Shown: one piece after another, positions 1 through 10,500 of the stretch | How the letters are laid out: the number at the start of each line of letters is the position of its first letter | Position numbering within the stretch: the first letter of the stretch is position 1 | Assembly (NCBI GenBank): GCA_964023275.1 | Contig: OZ029913.1 | Location: forward strand, 44,020,757-44,084,756 | DNA length: 64,000 bases | Direction of reading: 5' to 3' | Source: Norana najaformis | Taxonomy: Eukaryota > Annelida > Clitellata > Crassiclitellata > Hormogastridae | Program-made: the position numbers and the translations under genes | The notes under the pieces: model-generated | Seen by the model: only the letters and a program-made list of their open reading frames with translations | The model's database searches: none | Told to the model about the DNA's origin: nothing

Positions 1-309
1 TTATCTTATCGGGATCCAATTTTAAATATTGAAATGGACTAATCATGCGACTGATTGCCGTTTAACAATTCCCGATTTCATAAGATCGTCTCTCTGGCAC
101 TCTACCTCAGGTCGATAAATTAAAGGTACTCTGTTAACAGTAAATCCTTTCCCTTTAAATTCAGGTTGAAGCAGATTTCAGGTTTAGCAACAGTACACAA
201 ACCATGGTTTTAAACAAAACTATTTGCATACTTTGTTAACAGATCCCCACCAATTGTCTGTAAACCAGCTTTGATCTGATCTAATAACCAGCTTTGATCT
301 CATCTTCTG

Positions 310-640
310 ATCCTCCAATCTGTCTATTAACCAGCTTTGAAACCATTTTAGTACCTGCTCTCTAATCCCGCATGCTTGCAACATTTTGGCCAGCTTCACA
401 TGAACTACTTTGTGAAATGCTTTGGAGAAATCATTTAGTTAAACTGCGCCCACAGTCTCATCTCTGCTTTCATAAACCTCCTCACGGAACTCCAACAGAT
501 TTGTCAAACATAAATAACCTGTTGTAAATCCACTTCGTATACCCTACTTAGTCAAGCGATCCATCACATTATCCGTAATAATTATCTTCACGACCTTGCA
601 CACAACACTAGTTAAACTGATTGGTCTGTAGTTACAAGCT
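310..640 (-). mobile_element. LINE reverse transcriptase fossil (CR1/Jockey-like fingers and palm)
   Basis: On the minus strand one frame reads NYRPISLTSV, then GFTTGYLCLTNLLEF, then DFSKAFHKVVHVKLAKML and WFQSWLIDRL. This is the classic order of fingers and palm motifs in a non-LTR reverse transcriptase, with FSKAFH standing where FSKAFD is normal. Two in-frame stops show that it is dead. The frame weakens beyond 640, although FESKEW-like residues suggest the upstream part runs to about 720. No 3' end was found, so this is an internal fragment. It is a different family from the fragment at 892-1182. Confidence 0.8.
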
Positions 641-891
641 TCACTACGATGCCACTATGAGTGCAACTTTCCGTTCCCGTGGTACCTGTTTCCATTCCTT
701 TGATTCAAATGCTGTATACAAACGCTAGCTTAAAACTTGCTGACTGCGCAGGGCAATATTACTTTCACGTGCGGTAAAGGAGCTCACTGGATAAATTCAC
801 TAAAGATGAGCATGTCGTAGCCATTCAGTCGCTATAGAAAAGCGTGTACATATAATGTGACCTGCTATTCTCTTCGACTGAACTTCACGAC

Positions 892-1182
892 CTAAACGCT
901 ATCTATAATATCTTTTAAAGAAATGACGTGGCCTATTTTTAGATCAAAATAAAAAAATACAGTTTCTCTTTTTGAGTTGATTAAATTTTTAGCTGTATTA
1001 GCTGGCTGTTGCTGAGTTCCAAGCCACAGGTTTTGCGTTTTGACTGGTTTGTACCGGAGCCGATTTGATGACATCGACGCTTCTACCTTTGTCACAGAGG
1101 TCAGCACTGACGTACAACAGGCGAGCGAATCAGATGGATGACAGCTGGACGTCGTCTGCATTTTGATGGACATTGGATCCAA
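892..1182 (-). mobile_element. Decayed fragment of the L2/CR1-like LINE seen at 24.4-27.0 kb
   Basis: The minus-strand frame contains MSSNRLRYKPVKTQNLWLGT. The well-preserved LINE at 24449-27018 has MSSNRLRLNPSKTQYIWLGT at the same place, just after its YADD box. The match is clear for about 25 residues and fades on both sides. It is an old, short copy of the same family. Confidence 0.75.
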
Positions 1183-1299
1183 ATGTTATGATGACTTGAG
1201 TCAAATCTACTGTGTAAGGAATGTATAGGAGCAGCCAAGGATGGGACCCCGACGGACAGCGAAAGAACGGACATGCCTGCGAAGATGGAACTGCATCAG

Positions 1300-2060
1300 T
1301 CTGAGCAGTACCAATTAGCGTACCGTACCAATATAGCGACTAATTCTAAGTATGTCAGCACGGCATCTATTTGTTATTGCGGATCCCGCTGTGGTCCAAC
1401 GTTTTGGAACCAATCTTGGCAAGAGCTCAGTCAGTGAATTTGCAACATATTTTCGCACTCTAGCAGTGCATCGTGAACGCTCTAAATAGGGTTTTCCCGC
1501 CGCATCAGCAGACAAACCACGTGCTAGGCCAACGTAGCATATGTTGGCCCAAGACACGAACGTGTTGCATATATAACTAACCAAACGATATCAAGTTGTC
1601 TTGACTCATATACATGCAGAACGCACCGTCGCCATTCTACGTCTAAAGTAATACACCATGCGGCAGGCGATATTCGACCGCCTTCGCTTGGACGACGCTC
1701 ATTGCCTTCCGCACTACTTAATAGGTATCTAACTGCTATAGTGAGAATGATCGCTTCTCATGACCCTTCACGTGTAGGAAAACCTTAATACAAGCTCCTA
1801 TTTAATTACTTGTGGGTGCCCTAAACTTGGGCGTCATTAACTTTACGCGACCGCCGGCGTTCCTTTGATCAGCGGCGGAAATTAGTGGACAGCCAAGGAG
1901 TGGTTGAATAGAAATAAGAAATCCGTTATTAAATTGAATTAATAAAACAAATAAGTAAAATATCAGAAACAAGCTAAAACTAACAAAACAACTTAAAATA
2001 TCAAACTATTACACAATTCGTGTATTATTTGAATAAAATACTATTATTTAGAAATACTAG
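1300..2060. other. Intergenic stretch, nothing recognised
   Basis: There is no convincing gene, RNA or repeat. A minus-strand open frame of 89 codons (1315-1584) has no recognisable domain. Confidence 0.5.
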
Positions 2061-2184
2061 CTAAGACAAGGCGTGTGCTTGATCCACCACAAACCGACTC
2101 CTCGTGGGCATCAAGTTACTGTTACAGGCTCTTTGCATCGGTCTCTAGTTACGCCATTGGAAACGATAATAAAACAATTTGTAG

Positions 2185-2275
2185 ATGTGGGTATGTATGT
2201 ATGTATGCATCAGGCATGCATGCATGTATGTGTGTATGTGTACTGTGCGCGTGTGCGTATGTGTGTGGGTCACTA
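2185..2275 (+). repeat. TATG/TGTG-rich microsatellite
   Basis: Impure TATG, CATG and TGTG repeats. The lead-in AACGATAATAAA at 2161 recurs at 2390 before a second short TATG tract (about 2420), so the two are probably two copies of one repeat with a tetranucleotide tail. Confidence 0.7.
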
Positions 2276-2479
2276 TAGGCCTAGTAAGTCGTTCATGCTG
2301 TAGGCCAACTTGGCCATAAACAAGCCCCAAAATAGTCTGGTCCTCACTGTTGCAGGCACTGCATGGATTTATAATTACTCCAAGGCAAACGATAATAAAT
2401 CAATGTGTAGCTGTAGGCCTATGTATGTATGATTTTATTTATTTTTCTGTATGTGGGCGCGTGGCGCGTATGTAAGCTT

Positions 2480-3700
2480 ATAATAGCAGGCCCGAATTAT
2501 CCAATATTAGGCAAAGCAAGCAGCTGCCTAGGGTACCCACAGCATCAAGTGACCCATATTCGACTGCGCCTGAAGCTTTTGCGCTGCGTTTTATCGCCAT
2601 TTGGAGGGAGTTGGTCTCTTAATTTTGACACTATAATAAACACTGTGTTCCATATGATAAAGGTTACTTACTTACTTGCATCTGACAACATTTGTTGACA
2701 CAATTATGACTTAGCGTGTTTACGTGGATGGTTAGTGGTAATGTAAAGTGTAAATGTAAACGGTTTTGTATAGCGACCGTATGGCCTCGACTCTGCTCAT
2801 TTTGCAATGAATCTATCGAGTGAGATCCTTCACAATCGCTGTCCGTTTGAATGGATGCCACGCCATTTAAGGTCCCCGTGTACGGATCGTGCTAGACCGA
2901 AGTTAATATGCGGACCGGCATCCTCACGCACAGAGGCGCCTTGACTTTCGCCTTAACCAATGTAGCTAACCAGCCCAGCTGTTTTATGTGAATATTTAAC
3001 GATCTGTCCACTAAATAAATCGAAAATCAAGATGGCCTACAAAAGCTCGGTGTATAAGTGCTTGGAAAAGCGTGCACGCATATGGCTTTTCCCCAGACTC
3101 CCTCTGGGGGCTCAGTATACACCCCGAGATCCCTCCACCTTTGAGATCCCGCTCCGCGGTGGATATGGCTGTGTGCCTAGGACCCCCAACAGCGCACACT
3201 TCGGGCATGTATGTGTGCCTATTTGTGTACATGTGTGTATGTTAACATGTGCGACAATCCTTTTTACAGCGCCTTGTAAATTCCTCTCAAATGATTAATG
3301 TTAAGCGCATATTGGCCTTCGGTTCCCACAGCAGTTTAACGACATTTTATGGCATCAAAGGCCGTTGACATCGGAAGGAAAGATGTCTGACTGTTCTCAC
3401 TGTTAGGCATACTACAGCCTTATTTAAAAATCGAATGCTTCAGGTTACATCAGCTGTTATATACAATAATCTTAAAAGTAGTGTCTGAAAACGGAAGGCA
3501 CTTATTTGGCCAGTACGCCAACAGGCATAAAGTATCTAGAGCAATCAAGCGTATTCATTGTGACCTTTGGCCAGACGTTACTGTGGCCTTTTGAAGTAAT
3601 TTGGCAAAGCTGGCGTCAACGAATGTGCTGTGATACCAGACACTCATACAAGGGGCGGTCTGCTCTTAGTAGACATTACTTCTAACTCAATTATAAAGGT
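2480..3700. other. Intergenic stretch with a short shared repeat segment
   Basis: No gene is supported. A 17-base string, TGTACGGATCGTGCTAG, occurs at 2879-2895 and again at 28333-28349, with similar CATCCTC text further on in each. This suggests two old copies of one dispersed repeat. CTTAAAAGTAGTGTCTGAAA at about 3470 closely matches text at about 62108. Confidence 0.4.
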
Positions 3701-3769
3701 GTACCGACACATTCATTTCAGAACCCGCTGAGCTAATTCTGATATTTGATACCCCAGCTGTAACCAGTT

Positions 3770-3935
3770 GATATGCAAAACTCGAAAACGAGACAAAGGA
3801 AGACCGAGACTGCGCTGGTTAGACAGACAGTATGAACGTGGGCCTATACATAATGAGAGTTGGACTAAGCAGGAGAGGAACACTGAATCTGACAAATAAA
3901 CGAAAAGAATAGAGGTCATTCAGTTGAACTCATCG
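3770..3935 (+). mobile_element. 3' end of an RTE-like LINE (fossil)
   Basis: The plus strand reads, across frames, KTR-K-GRPR-RW-D, LNLTNK and EWRSF. These endings typify the C-terminus of RTE-like endonuclease/reverse transcriptases. The fragment at 53700-53935 has the same LNLTND..EWRSF ending. At least two frame shifts make it non-coding. Confidence 0.6.
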
Positions 3936-3964
3936 CCACTAAATATGGTTGGCATTAGGACGAT

Positions 3965-4202
3965 GATACTCGTATTTACCAGTTGATATCTTGATACCCG
4001 TATTACCGGTTGATGTCGGTTGATGTCGTGATATCCCTCTTTACCAGTTAATATCCTATGTTTACCAGTTGATATCCTGATACCTGTATGTACTAGTTGA
4101 TATCTAGGTACACGTATTTACTGGTTGATATCCTGACAAACATATTTAGTAGTGGATATTTTGATACCGGTGTTTACCAGCTGATGTCCTGATATATATA
4201 TA
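3965..4202 (+). repeat. Minisatellite of ~28-bp units, left half
   Basis: About eight diverged units resemble GTATTTACCAGTTGATATCC followed by TGATACAC. The array ends in a short AT run where the LTR element begins. Matching units continue at 16480-16545, beyond the element. Confidence 0.85.
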
Positions 4203-4521
4203 TGTGGCGGATCGGCCACAAGGCAAGACTGCTGGAAAAAGGCAGGAGTATCTATGACGCGCTTTAGGTAGCCGCTGAGTGCTACGATTGTGTGCGCGGT
4301 TCGGCCGCGTTAGCTGCATAGAATTTTAAGGAATTAAATTTTATTAAATTTAAGCTTAATCTAATAATAGCTTAATAATTAGGTCGTGGAAAATTCTTAG
4401 TGTCATTTTATTAAAGTAACGAGCAAAATTGTTGAAATTTATAGGCTCTAAAACGCTTGTATTAAGGCAAGTAATGAGTAAAAGTTAGACACCTTTATTT
4501 ACGTTTTATCGATCGTGCTAG

Positions 4522-4529
4522 TATATAAG
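4522..4529 (+). promoter_or_regulatory. TATA box of the LTR promoter
   Basis: TATATAAG lies about 320 bases into the LTR, in AT-rich sequence just before the stem-loop array. This would place the start of transcription near 4550. AATAAA at 5061-5066 and 5131-5136 could serve as polyadenylation signals, giving an R region of roughly 0.5 kb. The same sites occur in the 3' LTR at +9892. Function is inferred. Confidence 0.55.
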
Positions 4530-4595
4530 CAAACCGCCGTAAATTTAAAAATGAGGCTTGAATAAGAGGTGTCGTGTGGTGATTTGCTATAGACG

Positions 4596-4753
4596 TGAAG
4601 GATGGAAGCATGCCTTCATACATACAGTGAAGGATGGAAGCGTGCCTTCATACATACAGTGAAGGATGGTAGCGTGCCTTCACATATACCACAGTACAGG
4701 AGGTGCGATGCGGGCCTCCTGAAAACAGAGTGAAGGATGGTTGCGAGCCTTCA
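4596..4753 (+). repeat. Array of five 23-nt stem-loops in the LTR
   Basis: Units lie at 4596-4618, 4628-4650, 4660-4682, 4698-4720 and 4731-4753. Each has a 6-bp stem and an 11-nt loop. Four stems are TGAAGG/CCTTCA; the fourth is AGGAGG/CCTCCT, changed on both sides so that pairing is kept. The 3' LTR holds the same array at +9892. Confidence 0.85.
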
Positions 4754-6518
4754 CGGGAACGAGTCCGAGTCAGTGAAATCATAGCGTATACAAATACACG
4801 GACGAGGGTGACGTCCGGAGAAGCCCGTGTTCGATCTGGTCCCGGTTACGATCAAATATACGGACGGGAAAAGTCCGGTAAAAGACTAATCTGTGCGCTC
4901 CCGGCGGGACGACCGAGATAATCACTGTCTGGTTTCGGGCTGACGGCGTCGATCCGGTTAGAGGCGAGGGCCCCCTCTACCGTAGATCGCGGGGCGGCCT
5001 TAGCCACGACGGTGAACGTTGAGGTTGGACAGAACCCGGGGAAAGACCCCGTTCGTAAGAAATAAATACAGGTCTGTGGCAAGTAACGGGTTGGCATCGG
5101 GAAGCCTACCCAAGTAGTCGGCGAGTGTCAAATAAAACAGGCCCGCGCAAAACAAGTGGGAAAGTTGCGGAAACTACCCCTTTCTTTGGCCGCGTAAGAG
5201 AGAAATCGGATCGGTGCGCTCCCGGGAACATCGCAGCCGTTACGAACCAATCTGTCTGATTTCGGACTGGCTCCGCGTTGGACCAGCAGGGCTGGGGCCC
5301 ACCCTGTTGGAAAGTCGCGAGACGGTCGAGTAAGTCATCATAGTTGGAAAATGGAGGCTGAGCGAAGATCGGGGAAAGATGCGGCGACAGGTCTGTGTGA
5401 ATTCAAGGGGTAGCAATTGCCGTAAAAGATAACTGGTGCCGTAATACTTGTCCGTGCGCTCCTGAGGAGGTCGCAACCAAAGCAAACCAATTTGTCTGAT
5501 TTCTGACTGGCTCCGCGTTGGTCCCGCAGGGTTTGGGCCCGCCTTGTTGGAACGTCGCGAGACGGTCGAGTAAGTCACGATAGTTGGAAGATAACAGGTT
5601 GTGCGAAACTCGGGGAAAGATGCGGCCGCGGTTCTCCCGGTCGAAATTCAGAGAGCGGGATACGGGAAGACCCGCGGAAAAACCAACGCAGACCAAGTAA
5701 AGTCCCGGTACGTAAGAGACCGGATCATGTAACGCAGACCAAGAAAATACCCGGTACAAAAATAGTCCGGGTCGGTTCCCCGATAACACCGGGGTCGAAA
5801 CGGGAAGATACCGACTCCTCTATATTGCTTGTCGCCACACACTGATCAGAGGGCTGACTGAAGTGCGGGGAAGGGCCCCCTCGTGCGTAGGTCGGTACGA
5901 AGGTTGGTGTGTTTTACAGAAGGTTAGAGAGGGGACCTTCTTTTCAGTGTTCCATAGGGGTATCCTATCCCCTGAATCACTGTTGGTCGATAGTTGCCAA
6001 CAGAGATCTGGTGCGGAAATCCTATACACGGAAATGGAGCGAGATATTGGGAAGACGTGTCGCCCAATATCCTTGTGCCTAGGGCGGAAAGACACAGAGG
6101 CTCGTTGTAAGACTTCCCTGTTCCTGGAAATGAGAAAGCGACTGGTGTCTCAGAATATTGGCGGTAGCGGGCGAGTTACAAGATGTAAAATGGTGGTTAC
6201 GAGAAAGTCCTCACACAAAAAAGGGAACGACTATTGCCGGTAAAAGAACGAACCCTGTTCTGAGTAAAGGCCATCCTCAGGACGTCGCCCATCCGGCGAC
6301 CGTGGAAGAGGCAGAGTCGGATCCCGAGACCGAGTGTTAGTGTTGACTTCTTAAGGAAGCGGCCCATCCTGAAACTTCCTTAGAGAGAACAGACGATACG
6401 GGCAGAGGCGGTATGGAGAGGTCATTTTACAGTGAAAATATAAGGGGCAGTGAGGCGGGTGGCTCCGAGCGTAGAACTGGGCTGGAGTACCCCACCCCGT
6501 GGACAGTTAGCCACAAAT

Positions 6519-6535
6519 TGGTACCAGAAGTGGGG
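6519..6535 (+). promoter_or_regulatory. Primer-binding-site-like sequence
   Basis: TGGTACCAGAAGTGGGG begins three bases after the 5' LTR. The TGG start and the position fit a tRNA primer site. I could not assign the tRNA. Confidence 0.6.
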
Positions 6536-6624
6536 TACCAGCGTTTTCTTTCCGTAGACCAGAGGAAGTTCTTGAAGATGCAGATGACGAGTCAGATGAT
6601 AATCCCCACCTTGAGCAGGCAAGT

Positions 6625-7116
6625 GTGGACTACCGAGGTGCTCGACCAAAGATATTTCCAGATACGCGAACGTTGTATAAAGAAATATCTGCGCAAGATG
6701 CGCCTATTACAATTGAAACGGAAGCTGGGACGCAGAGAGATCTTGAGAGAAATTTGTTTTCTCTCGCGGGTTACGAAAAGTTTTCAAGAATGGTCCCATG
6801 GATGACAGAAATGGCTGAGGACAACGAGAGTTATTATATACACGAGAATATCGTGGAAGGTATGCCAAGAGCATTCGAACAGGTTGGAGGACCGCGACCT
6901 ATATGCAGAGAGAAGGAAACAAGTACTTTTGGGATACGTTGGTGTTACGATGATGAGGTGCGTTCGCGGGTGGCTGACCTAGACCATGGCAGTCCCAACA
7001 GAAATCAAATGGACTGGAAGGCTGAAATGTCTTACCTACGACAGACTGTGATAACTTTGAGCAAGAGGCTGGAAGAATTGTCAGTTCCAAAGGCTCAACC
7101 TTCCGACATGTTCTGA
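6625..7116 (+). CDS. Small open frame in the leader of the Ty3/Gypsy element
   Basis: A 163-codon open frame lies between the primer site and the main polyprotein frame. The predicted product is acidic to neutral, with no domain I recognise. Its last third (from about residue 130) has a heptad-like run of leucines, so a short coiled coil is possible. It may be an accessory or N-terminal Gag-like product, or simply an open stretch of the leader. Confidence 0.35.
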   Translation: MDYRGARPKIFPDTRTLYKEISAQDAPITIETEAGTQRDLERNLFSLAGYEKFSRMVPWMTEMAEDNESYYIHENIVEGMPRAFEQVGGPRPICREKETSTFGIRWCYDDEVRSRVADLDHGSPNRNQMDWKAEMSYLRQTVITLSKRLEELSVPKAQPSDMF

Positions 7117-7429
7117 AGCGCATTTTCGGGGAACCCTATGGGCCCAGGTAACCCGGAAGATCGCCGAGGAAACTTTGAGGATGAAGTTATGGGAAAGTCG
7201 CGGAGCCGAGTTTTACCAGAGAAACGTGAAGAATTTTCTCAAAGTGAATAGTCGGGAAAATTGCGGAGTCGATTTCTGCCTGAAAAAGACGAAGTTGAGG
7301 TGAGAAAGTTTTCGTCAGATGGCGAGTCACATTCAGAGAAGACAGATATGCGGTATCGAGTGACAGAAATTCTGGTTTGAAGAGTGTCCGTGAACGTGAA
7401 AGACGCAAGTCTTACCAGAAATTTGGCAG

Positions 7430-7560
7430 ACATGTGAACGGGAAATGCCCGCGAAAGTGAGAGACGCGGAAAGTACCCGGAAAACGACAGAAATGCTTTT
7501 GGTCGAAAAACTCGGGAAATGTCCCGCGAAAGTCAGAGACGCGGGATTTACCCAGAAACT
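7430..7560 (+). repeat. Repeated CGGGAAATGYCCCGCG units in the Gag leader
   Basis: CGGGAAATGCCCGCGAAAGT at about 7439 recurs as CGGGAAATGTCCCGCGAAAG at about 7513. Each can fold as a small CGGG/CCCG stem-loop. The Gag-Pol ATG lies in the loop of the second copy. Similar GGGAA..CCCG text is scattered from 7140 to 7760 and through the LTRs. Confidence 0.6.
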
Positions 7561-10500
7561 GGGAGAGATACGTTTGCCTCGGGAGCTCCCGTCAAATACG
7601 AAAGACGCTGCGAAGACCGAGAAACGGACAGAGATCTTTCTGCTTGGGAAGCGACACGAGAGCGACGCTCTGCAGGCCAGGATACCGAGTTCAAAGAACG
7701 TAGCCACTTTGACATGAAGGCAATGCGTGATATTGGCGGCCGCGGCCGGAGACGTACGGATAACGGGGAAAGTTCCCAGAGATTTCGTACTAAAGTCAAA
7801 GTGGCAGATTTCGGGAATTCCGAGGGCCATGTAACCGACCACCATCGGTCTACATTGAGTAGTGCAGAGGAAAGTGAACCAAGTGATCGTGAGATAACTA
7901 CGAGGAATTATAAAAAGCGTATGGAAAAGACGCGTATTACTGAGAAGAGAAACGGAAAGGCGACCGACCGAGGGATACGAATTAAACTTGAAAAATATGA
8001 TGGAAAAACGGCGGTTGCCGCATTTTTGGCGAAATTCGAAGTCTGTGCTCGTTGTAACGCATGGAGCGACCAAGAGAAAGCAGACCAATTAATGTGTGCT
8101 CTGACAGGGCCCGCATCTCAACTGTTGTGGGATATGGGTGCACACCAAAATGTAACCTGGCATGAACTCGTTGAAAGGCTTAAAGCCAGATACGGATCCG
8201 AAGACCAGACCAGTCTTTATCGAATGAAACTTCGCACTTACAGACAGGCCCCAGGAGAAAGCTTGAGCAATGTAGTGCAGGAAATAAGGAGGCTGATGGC
8301 TTTGGCCTATCCGGGACCCACAAGCGATATTGTCGAAACGGTTGCTTGCGACGCGTTCATTGATGCGCTCGCTAACCAAGATTTGGCTCAGAAGGTGCGA
8401 GAGAAAGAACCAGATAACCTTGAGGCTGCGTATAAGCACGCCGTTCGATTAGACGCTTATGGTCGATCTTCATCACAGGCTACTGATATTGACCGTAGGC
8501 ATGGCCGAATTAAAGTTACAAGAGAGGATCGAAAATCCTCGGTTGCCGACGAGCAACAAAATCGTCGTTTAGAAGATCTCGAAAGGGAGATTAAGAATCT
8601 GTCTAAAGAAATTGGGCGATTTACCAGTAAGCAAGACCCCAGTCTTGTACCGGGAAAACCGCAAGAGAGAGAGGGCGGTTTAGAAGGAGGCGCTGATGGT
8701 CAACGGAAAACCGATACGAACGGTACGCAGAAACGGTTATTTCCGCAAGGACGGTTGAGAAACCCTGATATCGAGTGTTACATCTGTAGACAAAAAGGGC
8801 ACATAAAAAGGTTTTGTCCTCAACGAGTTTCCGAAACGGGTAGAGAAAGCAGTAACAATGAACCTCCTAAAGCAGAACACATCCAAGAGGAAGTTCAGAA
8901 TCGCTTGGTCAAGGGTAGCAGGATGGCTTATGTCGTCGCTAGACTAGAAGGGAAGCGACTTCATTGTCTGATGGATTCAGGGAGTGAGATGTCACTTGTG
9001 CCACGACGTCTTGTACTGAGCACCGAGTTGACACCATCGGAGATAAAAGTGGACGGTGAAACTACGCTGGAGATTCGTATTGGAAAGAAGTTGTACCAGT
9101 TACCATGTTTAGTGACAGACCAAGTGACCGAAGTGATCTTGGGATTGTCCTGGCTAGAGAGTAATCAGGCTAGATGGGACTTTGCTAGTCGATCTGTATG
9201 GTTAGGGAGCGAAAGAATCCCTCTAAAAGAAGCCGTTGCTGAATCTATGTGCCGAAGAGTAGTCGTTCAGGAAGACACTGTAGTTCCTCCTAGAAGCGAG
9301 GTTGACGTTCCGGCATCAGTAGTATATCCGCATTTCCGAGAGGATAACGGAGACTGGACCACCGTGCCAGCGGAACTGACAACAGACCTGATGATAGGAC
9401 GCACCTTGGTTACAGGAAAGGAACCGAAAGTGTGGATAAGAATGTTGAACGTTGGGAACAAAAACTCGGTTGTAAAGAAAAGGACCGAATGTTGGTTGGA
9501 ACGTGTTGAATTGATTGATGCCGAAGCTAAACAGTCCCGGGAAGAGCAGAAAAATACGGAGGAAGAGACACCTTCGAAGGTCCGTATGGTGACTGGAGTG
9601 ACAGAGCAGCCGAACAAACCTGAGGCAGAACAGGTCCTGAAACGGTTATGGGAAGAGGTTCCACCTGACGTTTCAGAGGACGAGCGGAGACGGTTACGTG
9701 AATTAGTGCTTTCCTACAGCACAACGTTTTCGCTGAGTGAGAGTGACCATGGGTTTACTTCGATAATACAGCATGAGATTGATACCCAGCAAGAGAAACC
9801 TGTTCGTCAACCACTGAGACGACAGCCGCTTTCCATGTTGCCAGAGATTGATCGTCAGGTAGAAGATATGTTGAACCAAGGAATTGTGGAGCCATCAATG
9901 TCGGATTGGGCATCCAATGTCGTAATGGTAAAGAAGAAAGATGGCAGTATGCGCTTTTGCGTAGATTACAGACAGTTAAATCTTAAAACGCGCAAAGACG
10001 CCCATCCGTTACCTCTAATCCGTGAGAGTTTGGATACACTTGGAGGAGCCAGATGGTATAGTACATTCGATCTGAGGTCAGGGTACCACCAGATGGCCCT
10101 GCATCCGAGAGACAAGCATAAGACCGCTTTTGTGACAAGAAGGGGAAGTTTCCAATTCAGAGTGTTGCCATTTGGATTGTGTAATAGCCCCGCTTCGTTT
10201 TGTCGGTTAATGAACTTGGTCTTGACTGGACTTAATTACGATATTTGTCTAGTTTATCTAGACGATATAATTGTGTTCTCCAGGGATGTAGAGACACATA
10301 TGCGACGGTTAGAGATGGTGTTCAGAAGACTACGAGAGTATAACCTCAAACTGAAGCCATCCAAGTGCCACCTGCTTCAGCAGAAAGTGTTGTTCCTTGG
10401 ACACATATTGAGTGATGAAGGGGTAGCCACAGACCCGAATAAGGTCAAGGCTGTAGAAGATTGGACCGTTCCTCGGAACTTGCGACAAGTGAGATCCTTT

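Larger units (their letters stand above)
4203..6515 (+). repeat. 5' LTR of the Ty3/Gypsy element
   Basis: This is the left direct repeat, about 2.3 kb and unusually long. It begins TGTGGCG and ends CCACA, giving short inverted termini. It pairs with 14095-16422 at a constant offset of 9892. It is packed with short stem-loops. Several open frames of 60-130 codons lie in it, but none resembles a protein and all are identical in the other LTR. Confidence 0.95.

Noticed and set aside
4511-4521. GATCGTGCTAG shared by the LTR and the repeats at 2885 and 28339
   Set aside because: Only 11 bases match and the flanks differ, so chance is a sufficient explanation.
4703-6340. Several open frames of 60-130 codons on both strands of the LTRs
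   Set aside because: They recur unchanged in both LTRs, overlap each other on both strands, match no protein family and are explained by GC-rich stem-loop sequence.
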